NCBI GenBank assembly: GCA_030829155.1
Contig: JAURBD010000032.1
Span: forward strand, 1-15,568
Direction: 5' to 3'
Length of the DNA stretch: 15,568 nt
From: Flavobacteriaceae bacterium
Lineage (GTDB): Bacteria > Bacteroidota > Bacteroidia > Flavobacteriales > Flavobacteriaceae
The notes beneath the pieces were generated by a model. The model did no database searches, was not told the origin of the DNA, and saw only the letters and a program-made list of their open reading frames with translations. The position numbers and the translations under genes were made by a program. Shown one piece after another: positions 7,336 to 14,436 of this stretch; within the stretch, counting starts at the first letter, position 1; each line of letters opens with the position of its first letter.

Positions 7336-8426
7336 TCAAAGAAGCTCGTCTGACCATTAACCTGGATTCTTTAGCACATAACTACAAAACCCTAAAATCA
7401 AAACTCAACCCAGAAACAACCCTCATTGCTGTAGTCAAAGCCAATGGATATGGAAATGATGGAGTTCGAATTGCTCAAGAACTTTCGAAACTTGGAGCTA
7501 CCTATTTTGCAGTGGCTTATGCCAGTGAAGGTAATATACTTCGAAAATCAGGAATCAAAGATTCCCTTATGGTTTTTTATCCTCAAGAAGCACAACTGGA
7601 GCAAATTATTGAACACCAATTGGAGCCTGTTCTTTACAATTTAGAAATAAGCAATGCCTTTATTTCCTTATTGAAGGAAAAAAATATTGAAAACTATCCA
7701 GTACATATCAAATGCAATACAGGCCTGAATCGTATTGGATTTTCATTAGAAAATTTAGACTCTTTTTTAAGGAAATCAAATGGTCCTTTACTCGATATTA
7801 AAAGTGTTTATTCTCATTTAGGATTCTCTGAAAATCCTAAACCTTGTGCTTTAACAAAAAAACAATTCTATACTTTTGAATTAATTAAATCAAGGGTCCG
7901 AGAACTTTGCCCTTCCCTCCCAAAATTTCATGTTTTAAACAGTTCTGGTGTTTTTAATTATCCTGAACATCAATTGGATGCTGTTCGAACAGGAATTGCA
8001 CTCTATGGTTTTGCAAATAACCCTGAATGGAATAAAACACTCAAACCAATCGCAAAACTCAGTGCACCAATTTGTCAGATTCATTTTATCAAAAAAGGAG
8101 AAAGTGTCGGTTATAACAAAGGATGGATTGCTTCAAAAGAAAGTCGAATAGGAATAATTCCATTGGGTCATGCAGATGGAATCGGGAGGCAATATGGAAA
8201 CGGTGTTGGGAAAGTTCGTGTTTTAGGTCAAACCGTTCCCATTATTGGGAATGTATGTATGGATATGCTTATGATAGACTTAACATCAATCGATTGCCCC
8301 ACTGGAACGGAGGCTATAATTTTCGATCAAAACTTTACTGCTTCGGATTTTACAGCTGCTGCAAATACTATTTCATACGAAATTCTAACAAGTCTTAGTC
8401 CACGTATTCAAAGAGTTTATGTGTGA
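7332..8426 (+). CDS. alr: Alanine racemase
   Basis: PLP enzyme interconverting L- and D-alanine, supplying D-alanine for peptidoglycan. The 364-residue protein is a normal length. The PLP-binding Lys36 sits in A-V-V-K-A-N-G-Y-G; further landmarks are H-I-K-C-N-T-G-L-N-R-I-G-F, A-V-R-T-G-I-A-L-Y-G, the Y-N-K-G-W segment that should carry the second catalytic Tyr, I-P-L-G-H-A-D-G, and I-G-N-V-C-M-D-M-L-M-I-D. GHADG replaces the GYADG common elsewhere, a variant I associate with Bacteroidota. It begins inside the tdk stop codon and ends 109 bases before asd. Its PLP depends on the pathway in which the nearby pdxA acts, though the two genes are not in one operon. Confidence 0.98.
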   Translation: MIKEARLTINLDSLAHNYKTLKSKLNPETTLIAVVKANGYGNDGVRIAQELSKLGATYFAVAYASEGNILRKSGIKDSLMVFYPQEAQLEQIIEHQLEPVLYNLEISNAFISLLKEKNIENYPVHIKCNTGLNRIGFSLENLDSFLRKSNGPLLDIKSVYSHLGFSENPKPCALTKKQFYTFELIKSRVRELCPSLPKFHVLNSSGVFNYPEHQLDAVRTGIALYGFANNPEWNKTLKPIAKLSAPICQIHFIKKGESVGYNKGWIASKESRIGIIPLGHADGIGRQYGNGVGKVRVLGQTVPIIGNVCMDMLMIDLTSIDCPTGTEAIIFDQNFTASDFTAAANTISYEILTSLSPRIQRVYV

Positions 8427-8438
8427 TTATGTTTTATT

Positions 8439-8455
8439 TTAAACACTTTGTTTAA
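8439..8455 (+). terminator. Weak hairpin after alr (possible terminator)
   Basis: TTAAAC (8439-8444), loop ACTTT, GTTTAA (8450-8455) is a perfect 6-base inverted repeat 12 bases after the alr stop, followed by TATTTGATAT rather than a clean T run. The stem is mostly A-T and would be weak. It could attenuate transcription before the separate asd promoter, or mean nothing in such AT-rich DNA. Confidence 0.25.
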
Positions 8456-8479
8456 TATTTGATATATCTAGAGCTTTCG

Positions 8480-8510
8480 TTTGAAGCCATGGATATTATA
8501 AGTACTTTTG
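8480..8510 (+). promoter_or_regulatory. Strong Bacteroidota-type promoter for asd
   Basis: TTTG at 8480-8483, a 19-base spacer and TACTTTTG at 8503-8510 match the full Bacteroidota consensus (TTTG, 19-21 bases, TAnnTTTG). A start a few bases later would give a leader of about 20 bases to the ATG at 8536. This is the best promoter match in the window and shows asd need not depend on the tdk-alr transcript. Confidence 0.75.
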
Positions 8511-8535
8511 CGGTCAATAATCAAAAAAGCATCAG

Positions 8536-9525
8536 ATGAAAGTTGCCTTAGTTGGAGCTACTGGAATGGTAGGTCAAGTCATGTTAAAAGTACTCGCAGA
8601 AAGAAATTTTCCCTTAACAGAATTAATTCCGGTTGCATCCAAACATTCTATTGGAAAAAAAATAACTTTTCAAGAAAAATCATACAGTGTTGTTGGTTTA
8701 TCGACTGCTGTTAAAATGAAGGCTGATGTTGCTTTATTTTCTGCAGGTGGAGAAACTTCTTTGGAGTGGGCTCCAAAATTTGCTACAGCTGGAACAACAG
8801 TAATCGATAATTCTTCTGCTTGGAGAATGGACTCTTCAAAAAAACTGGTAATTCCAGAAATTAATGCAAATCAACTAACACGCGAGGATAAAATTATTGC
8901 AAATCCAAACTGTTCTACCATACAAATGTTAGTTGCACTTGCTCCTCTACAAGACAAATATGGAATCAAACGATTAGTCATCTCAACATACCAGTCCATA
9001 ACGGGTACGGGAGTCAAAGCGGTACAACAATTAAAAAACGAATATCAGGACAAACAAGGTGAAATGGCTTATCCATACCCCATACATCGAAATGCAATTC
9101 CCCATTGTGATAATTTTCAAGACAACGGATACACTAAAGAAGAAATGAAACTGGTGAAAGAAACTCATAAAATTTTGAGTGATGATAGCATCGGTGTAAC
9201 CGCTACTGCAATCAGAATTCCTGTTGTTGGAGGTCACAGTGAATCTGTTAACGTACAATTAAAAAAAGAGGCTTCTGTAGAAGAAATCCAAACTTTATTA
9301 AGCCAAAGTCCAGGCGTAATTGTTCAAGATAATCCCGACACAAATACTTATCCAATGCCCATATATGCTGAAGGTAAAAACGATGTTTTTGTAGGAAGAA
9401 TCAGAAAAGACTTCTCTCAAGAAAACACCATTAATATGTGGATTGTATCAGACAATCTCAGAAAAGGTGCTGCGACCAATACCATTCAAATTGCTGAGTA
9501 TTTGGTAGCTCAAGGTTGGGTTTGA
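8536..9525 (+). CDS. asd: Aspartate-semialdehyde dehydrogenase
   Basis: Reduces aspartyl phosphate with NADPH to aspartate semialdehyde, the branch point to lysine/diaminopimelate, threonine, methionine and isoleucine. The 329 residues fit the family (330-370). The NADP-binding V-G-A-T-G-M-V-G lies at 6-13; the active-site Cys126 is in N-P-N-C-S-T; His234 in V-G-G-H-S-E-S is the expected acid/base residue. An earlier in-frame start is not needed: ATG 8536 gives the standard M-K-V-A-L-V-G N-terminus and follows the promoter at a suitable distance. The gene converges with accC, with 16 bases between the stops and no hairpin there. A longer overlapping frame from 8508 is a shadow. Confidence 0.98.
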   Translation: MKVALVGATGMVGQVMLKVLAERNFPLTELIPVASKHSIGKKITFQEKSYSVVGLSTAVKMKADVALFSAGGETSLEWAPKFATAGTTVIDNSSAWRMDSSKKLVIPEINANQLTREDKIIANPNCSTIQMLVALAPLQDKYGIKRLVISTYQSITGTGVKAVQQLKNEYQDKQGEMAYPYPIHRNAIPHCDNFQDNGYTKEEMKLVKETHKILSDDSIGVTATAIRIPVVGGHSESVNVQLKKEASVEEIQTLLSQSPGVIVQDNPDTNTYPMPIYAEGKNDVFVGRIRKDFSQENTINMWIVSDNLRKGAATNTIQIAEYLVAQGWV

Positions 9526-9541
9526 TTTATGAATTAAAAAA

Positions 9542-10879
9542 TTATTTCATTTCAAATTCTTCCATAAATTTAGTGGTATAATTCCCCGCTAGATAGTCGG
9601 GATGGTCCATCAATTGCAAATGAAAAGGAATTGTTGTTTTAATGCCTTCAATAACAAATTCTTGTAAAGCTCTTTTCATTTTATTTATCGCCTCTTCTCG
9701 AGTTTGAGCAGTAGTAATCAATTTGGCAATCATAGAATCATAAAAAGGGGGTATCGTATATCCCGAATATACATGAGTGTCAAGACGTATTCCGTGACCT
9801 CCAGGAATATTGAGGTTAGTTATTTTACCTGGTGAAGGACGAAAATCGTTGTAAGGGTCTTCAGCATTAATACGACATTCTATCGAATGTAGCTTTGGTA
9901 AATAATGCTTCCCTGAAATTGGAATTTTTGCTGCAACAGAGATTTGTTCTCTAATCAAATCAAAGTCGATTACTTGCTCGGTAATTGGGTGTTCAACTTG
10001 AATTCTAGTGTTCATTTCCATAAAGTAGAAATTACGGTGTTTATCAACCAAAAACTCAATGGTTCCTGCACCTTCATATTTGATGAATTCTGCTGCTAAA
10101 ACTGCTGCTTTCCCCATTTTATCTCGAAGTTCATCGGTCATGAATGGAGAGGGGGTTTCTTCTGTTAATTTTTGGTGACGTCGTTGAACCGAACAATCAC
10201 GTTCTGACAAATGGCAGGCTTTTCCAAAACTATCTCCAACAATTTGAATTTCAATATGGCGAGGTTCTTCGATAAGTTTCTCCATATACATTCCATCGTT
10301 TCCAAAGGCTGCTGCAGCCTCTTGTCGAGCACTGTCCCAAGCTTTAAGTAAATCTTCTTCTCTCCAAACTGCTCGCATTCCCTTACCTCCACCGCCAGCG
10401 GTAGCTTTAAGCATCACAGGGTAACCCATTTCTGAGGCAAGTTTTTGTGTTTCTTCAAAATCATTGAGTATCCCTTCTGAACCTGGAATGGTGGGTACTC
10501 CGGCAGCTTTCATGGTTGCTTTGGCAGATGCCTTATCTCCCATTTTATTGATCATATCACAAGATGCTCCAATAAATTTAATGTGATGCTCATCACACAT
10601 TTTGGAAAACTTTGCGTTTTCTGATAAAAATCCATATCCAGGGTGGATTGCATCTGCATTAGTAATTTCTGCTGCCGCAAGAATATTAGACATTTTAAGA
10701 TAAGAATCTGAACTTACAGCAGGACCGATACAAACCGCTTCATCTGCAAACTTTACGTGTAAACTTTCTTCATCTGCTTTGGAATAAACTGCTACAGATT
10801 TAATTCCCATCTCTTTACAGGTTCGAATAACCCTCAGGGCTATCTCACCACGATTGGCTATTAATATTTTTTTAAACAT
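9542..10879 (-). CDS. accC: Biotin carboxylase subunit of acetyl-CoA carboxylase
   Basis: ATP-dependent carboxylation of the biotin on BCCP, the first half-reaction of acetyl-CoA carboxylase. The 445 residues match E. coli AccC (449) almost end to end: N-terminal I-L-I-A-N-R-G-E-I-A-L-R, P-G-Y-G-F-L-S-E-N, ATP-grasp K-A-T-A-G-G-G-G-K-G (Lys158 to Gly167), C-S-V-Q-R-R-H-Q-K, M-E-M-N-T-R-I-Q-V-E-H with Arg292 at the E. coli number, and E-C-R-I-N-A-E-D-P. It starts 23 bases after accB and ends the leftward fatty-acid block. The two carboxyltransferase subunits (accA, accD) are not in this window. Confidence 0.99.
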   Translation of the reverse strand: MFKKILIANRGEIALRVIRTCKEMGIKSVAVYSKADEESLHVKFADEAVCIGPAVSSDSYLKMSNILAAAEITNADAIHPGYGFLSENAKFSKMCDEHHIKFIGASCDMINKMGDKASAKATMKAAGVPTIPGSEGILNDFEETQKLASEMGYPVMLKATAGGGGKGMRAVWREEDLLKAWDSARQEAAAAFGNDGMYMEKLIEEPRHIEIQIVGDSFGKACHLSERDCSVQRRHQKLTEETPSPFMTDELRDKMGKAAVLAAEFIKYEGAGTIEFLVDKHRNFYFMEMNTRIQVEHPITEQVIDFDLIREQISVAAKIPISGKHYLPKLHSIECRINAEDPYNDFRPSPGKITNLNIPGGHGIRLDTHVYSGYTIPPFYDSMIAKLITTAQTREEAINKMKRALQEFVIEGIKTTIPFHLQLMDHPDYLAGNYTTKFMEEFEMK

Positions 10880-10902
10880 AAATGTTTTTTTTATGAAACT
10901 TC

Positions 10903-11385
10903 TTAAGAAGGGTCAACCAAAAATAAGGGTTGATCAAATTCTACAGGGGTAGAATCGTCTACTAATATTTTAATAATCTTTCCGCTAACTTCAGATTCAA
11001 TCTCATTGAATAATTTCATTGCTTCAACTACACAAAGAACATCTCCCTCGTTAATTTCTTGACCAACTTCCACAAAAGTCGGTTTATCTGGAGATGGCTT
11101 TCTATAAAAAGTTCCTATGATGGGGGATTTTACTGTTATAAATTTATCGTTTTCTGTTGCAGATGGAGCTGCAGATGCATCAGGAATAGCTGATGATATT
11201 GGAGTTACAACTGCTGGAGTGGGAGGTGTAAGACTTGGTACTTGTTGTACAATAGTTGTAGGTTCAATACGTTCATCTCCACCGGTTTTAATGGTGATTT
11301 TGATGTCATTCATTTCGAGTTTAACCTCAGAAGCGCCTGATTTCGCAACAAATTTGATGAGGTTTTGTATTTCTTTAATATCCAT
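10903..11385 (-). CDS. accB: Biotin carboxyl carrier protein of acetyl-CoA carboxylase
   Basis: Carries biotin between the carboxylase and the carboxyltransferase. The 160-residue protein has the usual three parts: an N-terminal helical region (1-35; I-Q-N-L-I-K-F and the V-K-L-E-M-N pattern), a flexible Pro/Ala/Thr/Ser-rich linker (about 42-77), and a C-terminal biotinyl domain (80-160) with S-P-I-I-G-T-F-Y and the biotin attachment site E-A-M-K-L at Lys124. It begins 11 bases after the fabH stop and is followed by accC after 23 bases, so the three are very probably one transcript. A long open frame on the opposite strand here is a by-product of the repetitive linker. Confidence 0.98.
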   Translation of the reverse strand: MDIKEIQNLIKFVAKSGASEVKLEMNDIKITIKTGGDERIEPTTIVQQVPSLTPPTPAVVTPISSAIPDASAAPSATENDKFITVKSPIIGTFYRKPSPDKPTFVEVGQEINEGDVLCVVEAMKLFNEIESEVSGKIIKILVDDSTPVEFDQPLFLVDPS

Positions 11386-11396
11386 TCGCTAAATAT

Positions 11397-12413
11397 TTAA
11401 TTATTATAGTCGTAATTCCATGTTAAATACGCAGCTCCCCAGGTAAAGCCTCCACCAAATGCGGCAAAAACTAATTTATCTCCTTTAGAAAACTTAGATT
11501 CATAATCCGAAAGTAATAAAGGTAAAGTTGCTGCGGTAGTATTTCCGTACTTTTCTATATTCATCAAAACACGTTCATCCGAAAGATTCATTCTTCTTGC
11601 GGTAGCGTCGATGATTCTTTTATTGGCTTGATGAGGAAGTAAATAAGCAATATCACTGCCCTTGAGCTGGTTTTGAATCATTACTTTTTCGGCAGCATCA
11701 GCCATATTTTTTACTGCATTTTTAAAAACCATTTGCCCCTCTTGAAAGATGTTATGTCCACCCTCTGCAAAAGTATTTTCATTAAAAGGATGCAAAGAAC
11801 CCCCTGATTTAATGTTTAAAAATTCTCTTCCTGAGCCATCGCTTCTAAAATAAGAGTCTTCCCACCCAAAATCATTTAAAGAAGGTTCAAATAGTACAGC
11901 TCCTGCACCATCCCCAAATATAATACAGGTTGAACGATCAGTATAATCAACAATGGATGACATTTTATCTGCTCCAATTAAAAGGACTTTTTGGTAACGC
12001 GCGGATTCAATATAATTTACCGCTGAAGACATTCCATACAAAAAACCTGAACATGCTGCCTGGAGATCAAAACCAAATGCGTTATGAGCACCAATTTGAG
12101 TGGCAACAAAAGGGGCTGTTGCTGCTACAGGCATATCTGGAGTTACCGTGGCTACAATTACTAAATCAATTGTAGCTGGGTCTATGTCGTTTTTTTGAAG
12201 GAGTTGATTTGCGGCTTGAATTGCAAGAAAAGAGGTTGGCTCCAGAGGATTTCGAGCAATACGACGTTCTTTTATTCCTGTTCTAGTAACAATCCATTCA
12301 TTATTTGTATCAACCATTTTTTCCAAATCATTATTGGATAAAATTTCTGAGGGGACATAACCGCTTACTGCTGTAATAGCTGCTTTTATACCTTTTGAAT
12401 TTATACTTTTCAT
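11397..12413 (-). CDS. fabH: 3-oxoacyl-ACP synthase III (KAS III)
   Basis: Condenses an acyl-CoA with malonyl-ACP to start fatty-acid chains; the primer choice (straight or branched) cannot be read off here. The 338-residue thiolase-fold protein has the triad Cys121 (L-Q-A-A-C-S-G-F), His261 (P-H-Q-A-N) and Asn291 (Y-G-N-T-T-A-A-T), plus T-R-T-G-I-K-E-R-R near residue 43, F-G-D-G-A-G-A-V and the C-terminal F-G-G-G-F-T-W-G. The length is slightly above the E. coli 317, with a few extra residues at both ends. It follows rpmF after 124 bases that hold a terminator and an inverted repeat, and leads accB by 11 bases. plsX, often found between rpmF and fabH in other bacteria, is absent. Confidence 0.98.
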   Translation of the reverse strand: MKSINSKGIKAAITAVSGYVPSEILSNNDLEKMVDTNNEWIVTRTGIKERRIARNPLEPTSFLAIQAANQLLQKNDIDPATIDLVIVATVTPDMPVAATAPFVATQIGAHNAFGFDLQAACSGFLYGMSSAVNYIESARYQKVLLIGADKMSSIVDYTDRSTCIIFGDGAGAVLFEPSLNDFGWEDSYFRSDGSGREFLNIKSGGSLHPFNENTFAEGGHNIFQEGQMVFKNAVKNMADAAEKVMIQNQLKGSDIAYLLPHQANKRIIDATARRMNLSDERVLMNIEKYGNTTAATLPLLLSDYESKFSKGDKLVFAAFGGGFTWGAAYLTWNYDYNN

Positions 12414-12431
12414 TAAAATGCTTGCTTAATA

Positions 12432-12462
12432 ATCTAGCATTCGTAAAGTGAAGATACTAGAT
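12432..12462 (-). promoter_or_regulatory. 31-base inverted repeat in the fabH leader (candidate operator or RNA hairpin)
   Basis: Read on the minus strand, ATCTAGTAT (12462-12454), a 13-base spacer and ATGCTAGAT (12440-12432) form a 9-pair inverted repeat with one G-T/G-U pair. It sits between the rpmF terminator and the fabH ATG at 12413. A second TAGAT just upstream (about 12475-12471) can also pair with the first arm, so two alternative folds exist. It could be a dimeric-repressor site or a leader hairpin of the fabH-accB-accC transcript; no known family motif is recognised. A loose -7-like TATCTTCA overlaps the first arm. Confidence 0.4.
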
Positions 12463-12488
12463 TTTAATCGATCTAATCTTTTTTTTAC

Positions 12489-12512
12489 AAAAAAAGCTCC
12501 CAAAATGAGAGC
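12489..12512 (-). terminator. Rho-independent terminator after rpmF
   Basis: On the minus strand the sequence reads GCTCTC, loop ATTTT, GGGAGC (12512-12496), then seven T (12495-12489). The stem has six pairs, one of them G-U; on the plus strand that pair becomes a C-A mismatch, which fits a leftward terminator. A run of A before the stem can pair further with the T tract. It lies 25 bases after the rpmF stop and separates yceD-rpmF from fabH-accB-accC. Confidence 0.75.
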
Positions 12513-12537
12513 ATCTTTTTTATAAATTAACTGTTTT

Positions 12538-12735
12538 TTATGCTTCAGCGACTTCTGTATTGTCAATAAGAACTTTTCCTTTGTAATACAATTTTCCTTC
12601 GTGCCAGTGAGCACGATGGTATAAGTGAGCTTCACCTGTTGTAGAATCTACTGCAATTTGAGAAGGGGTTGCCTTGAAATGCGTTCTTCTTTTATCTCTT
12701 CTTGTTTTGGATATTTTTCTCTTAGGATGTGCCAT
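12538..12735 (-). CDS. rpmF: 50S ribosomal protein L32
   Basis: Small protein of the large ribosomal subunit. The 65 residues include the family start A-H-P-K-R-K-I-S-K-T-R-R-D-K-R-R and a C-terminal half with Y-H-R-A-H-W and G-K-L-Y-Y-K-G-K. The zinc-binding cysteines of many L32 proteins are missing, as I recall is normal in Bacteroidota. The ATG at 12735 is preceded by AAAGGA (12746-12741 on the minus strand) at 5 bases, one of the few clear Shine-Dalgarno-like sites in this window. It follows yceD after 21 bases, the classic DUF177-L32 pair, and is followed by a terminator. Confidence 0.97.
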   Translation of the reverse strand: MAHPKRKISKTRRDKRRTHFKATPSQIAVDSTTGEAHLYHRAHWHEGKLYYKGKVLIDNTEVAEA

Positions 12736-12756
12736 TTTATTCCTTTAATTGATTGT

Positions 12757-13281
12757 TTATAGTAAGTCTTTTAATTTATTCCATCGAGGATCGCTTTCTT
12801 GTTCTGAAATAGATCGCTCTTTGGGCTTTAATTCTTCTAATTTATTTAATATTTCTGACTCTAAAGTTCCATCTTGAATTCCTGGATGAATAATTTTGAG
12901 TGGGATTGCCAAAACGACCATTTCGTAAATGGGTTGACTCACATCAATTTGATAGGTTCCGTGAGGAATAATTAAGATTTCATCGTTATCGTTATTGTAA
13001 ACGTCTCCAAATTTGACGATCCAATCATAACTTGTGTTGATTGGAGAATCAAAATGCTCATTGGTGATATCACAGGCAACTTCAACACTCCCAGCAGCTT
13101 TAAAGTTTAGGTTCATAAGGGTTGCTTTTTTGTCAAAAGTCAACTCTACCTTTATCTTAGCATTAAAGAAGTCATTAAAATCATATGCTTTAAAGAACGT
13201 ATTATCAATCTCATATTTGAACTTGTGAACACCTTCTTTAAGTCCAACAAAGGGCAACATAAATTCGGATTTGCGTTCCAT
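12757..13281 (-). CDS. yceD: YceD family protein (DUF177), 23S rRNA accumulation
   Basis: The DUF177/YceD family is needed for normal 23S rRNA accumulation in bacteria and plastids, by an unknown mechanism. The 174-residue product shows the family pattern: P-F-V-G-L-K-E-G-V-H near the start, a G-S-V-E-V-A-C-D-I-T-N-E strand with the conserved Cys (about residue 70), I-P-H-G-T-Y-Q-I-D-V, an I-Y-E-M-V-V-L-A-I-P-L segment and the terminal D-P-R-W-N-K-L-K-D-L-L. Its place directly before rpmF supports the call, since DUF177 and L32 are neighbours across many phyla. ATG 13281 is used; a later Met (residue 8) is possible but less likely. Upstream lies pdxA, 81 bases away, with a -7-like box between. 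Confidence 0.92.
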   Translation of the reverse strand: MERKSEFMLPFVGLKEGVHKFKYEIDNTFFKAYDFNDFFNAKIKVELTFDKKATLMNLNFKAAGSVEVACDITNEHFDSPINTSYDWIVKFGDVYNNDNDEILIIPHGTYQIDVSQPIYEMVVLAIPLKIIHPGIQDGTLESEILNKLEELKPKERSISEQESDPRWNKLKDLL

Positions 13282-13300
13282 TCAATAACTATTGAGCCTG

Positions 13301-13308
13301 CAAATTTA
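13301..13308 (-). promoter_or_regulatory. Putative -7 box for yceD-rpmF
   Basis: On the minus strand TAAATTTG matches TAnnTTTG exactly, 19 bases before the yceD ATG. No TTTG lies at the right distance upstream, so the promoter is only half supported. If real, yceD-rpmF can be transcribed apart from pdxA, with a very short leader. Confidence 0.4.
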
Positions 13309-13362
13309 ACAAAAAAATACCAACCTAAAAGCTTTCCCCAAAAAATTGTCAAATACTAAGAC

Positions 13363-14379
13363 TTAGTCGCTTAGATTTTTGTTTTCTCTTCGTTCAAAAT
13401 AAATATTCCTCGCCGTAAAAAGAGCTTCTTTAAAGGAGTCTGATCGTGCTTCCCCTTTTCCTGCTATTTCGAAAGCTGTTCCATGGTCTGGAGAAGTTCG
13501 AACCTTTGATAAGCCGGCAGTATAATTGACCCCTTGCCCAAAAGACAAGGTTTTAAATGGGATTAAGCCCTGATCGTGATATGCGGCTAAAATTGCATCG
13601 AACTGCCTATGTGTTTGGGAACCAAAAAAACTATCTGCTGCATAGGGTCCTAGGATAATATCTCCTTGTTTGTACAATTTTTTTAGGGTCGGGCGTAGTA
13701 CTTCATCATCCTCTTTCCCAATAATACCTGAGTCTCCAGTATGAGGATTAATCCCCAAAACACCTATTTTAGGTTTTGAAATCCCAAAATCATTTTTAAG
13801 AGATTTCATCATTAAACTTACTTTTTCCTCGATTCGATCGGGCGTAATCAACTGAGCTACTTCACTTACAGGAACATGATCGGTAAGTAAACCTACTTTT
13901 AACTCCTCAGCTATCATAAACATTAAACTTTTCCCTCCCAGCTCATTACTCAAGTAATCGGTATGTCCTGGAAACTTAAAAGATTCTGATTGGATATTAT
14001 GCTTGTCAATAGGACCAGTAACCAAAACATCCACCTTGTTTTCTTTAAGAGCTTTTGTGGCAGCTTTTAATGATTTCAGGGCACGAATACCTCCTTCTTC
14101 GGTTGATTTACCAAATTCTGTTGTAAAGGAATTGTTCCAAACATCAACAACATTAACTTGATTTGGACTCAATTTATTTCCTTCTTTATAGGGGCTTAGC
14201 GAAGTTTTTAAATCTAAATGTCTTTTCTGAAAACTAATTAATTTGATGTTGCCGTAAACAATTGGAGTAAAAAAATCAAAAAGTTCTTTTTCTTGAAAAA
14301 TTTTTAAGATTACCTCTATGCCTATTCCATTGGGATCACCAATTGAGATTCCTACTTTAATTTTTCGAGCTTGTTCCAT
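13363..14379 (-). CDS. pdxA: 4-hydroxythreonine-4-phosphate dehydrogenase
   Basis: NAD-dependent oxidation of 4-phosphohydroxy-L-threonine in the DXP-dependent route to pyridoxal phosphate. The 338-residue protein has the full set of family motifs: I-S-I-G-D-P-N-G-I-G-I-E-V, T-G-P-I-D-K, F-P-G-H-T-D-Y (His139), the metal-binding His168 (D-H-V-P), His213 (N-P-H-T-G-D-S-G) and His268 (Y-H-D-Q-G), and the closing S-P-D-H-G-T-A-F-E-I-A-G. The spacing of the metal ligands equals that of E. coli (166/211/266). A TTG one codon upstream is in frame, but ATG 14379 is the better start. It is divergent from ribE (57 bases) and 81 bases upstream of yceD. Confidence 0.98.
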   Translation of the reverse strand: MEQARKIKVGISIGDPNGIGIEVILKIFQEKELFDFFTPIVYGNIKLISFQKRHLDLKTSLSPYKEGNKLSPNQVNVVDVWNNSFTTEFGKSTEEGGIRALKSLKAATKALKENKVDVLVTGPIDKHNIQSESFKFPGHTDYLSNELGGKSLMFMIAEELKVGLLTDHVPVSEVAQLITPDRIEEKVSLMMKSLKNDFGISKPKIGVLGINPHTGDSGIIGKEDDEVLRPTLKKLYKQGDIILGPYAADSFFGSQTHRQFDAILAAYHDQGLIPFKTLSFGQGVNYTAGLSKVRTSPDHGTAFEIAGKGEARSDSFKEALFTARNIYFERRENKNLSD

Positions 14380-14398
14380 CAATTCCTTGATTTATTAG

Positions 14399-14406
14399 TA
14401 ATTTTG
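14399..14406 (+). promoter_or_regulatory. Putative -7 box for ribE
   Basis: TAATTTTG matches TAnnTTTG exactly, 30 bases before the ribE ATG at 14437. A well-spaced -33 TTTG is not evident (a TTG at 14371-14373 is 25 bases away). It lies five bases from an opposing box for pdxA. Confidence 0.5.
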
Positions 14407-14411
14407 AATCA

Positions 14412-14419
14412 CAAAGTTA
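14412..14419 (-). promoter_or_regulatory. Putative -7 box for pdxA
   Basis: On the minus strand TAACTTTG matches TAnnTTTG exactly, 32 bases before the pdxA ATG at 14379. No convincing -33 element is seen on the ribE side. Because it faces the ribE box only five bases away, the two promoters would be mutually exclusive for polymerase binding. Confidence 0.45.
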
Positions 14420-14436
14420 ATCAATATAATCTAGGG

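Noticed and set aside
8123..8398. 91-codon plus-strand frame inside alr
   Set aside because: It is an alternative frame of the conserved alr 3' half, with a Trp/Cys/Tyr-rich composition typical of a shadow frame.
11117..11392. 91-codon open frame on the plus strand opposite accB
   Set aside because: It mirrors the Pro/Ala/Thr-rich linker and flanks of accB, has a low-complexity Gly/Val composition and no recognisable domain; a shadow frame.
12496..12512. Reading the rpmF hairpin as a plus-strand terminator
   Set aside because: No plus-strand gene ends here, and on that strand one stem pair becomes a C-A mismatch; the T run on the minus side is the longer and directly attached one.
12426..12635. 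69-codon minus-strand frame overlapping rpmF and running through the terminator
   Set aside because: It is out of frame with rpmF, crosses the terminator hairpin and encodes no recognisable protein.
14380..14436. FMN riboswitch upstream of ribE
   Set aside because: The gap is only 57 bases and shows none of the conserved RFN-element segments, which need well over 100 bases.
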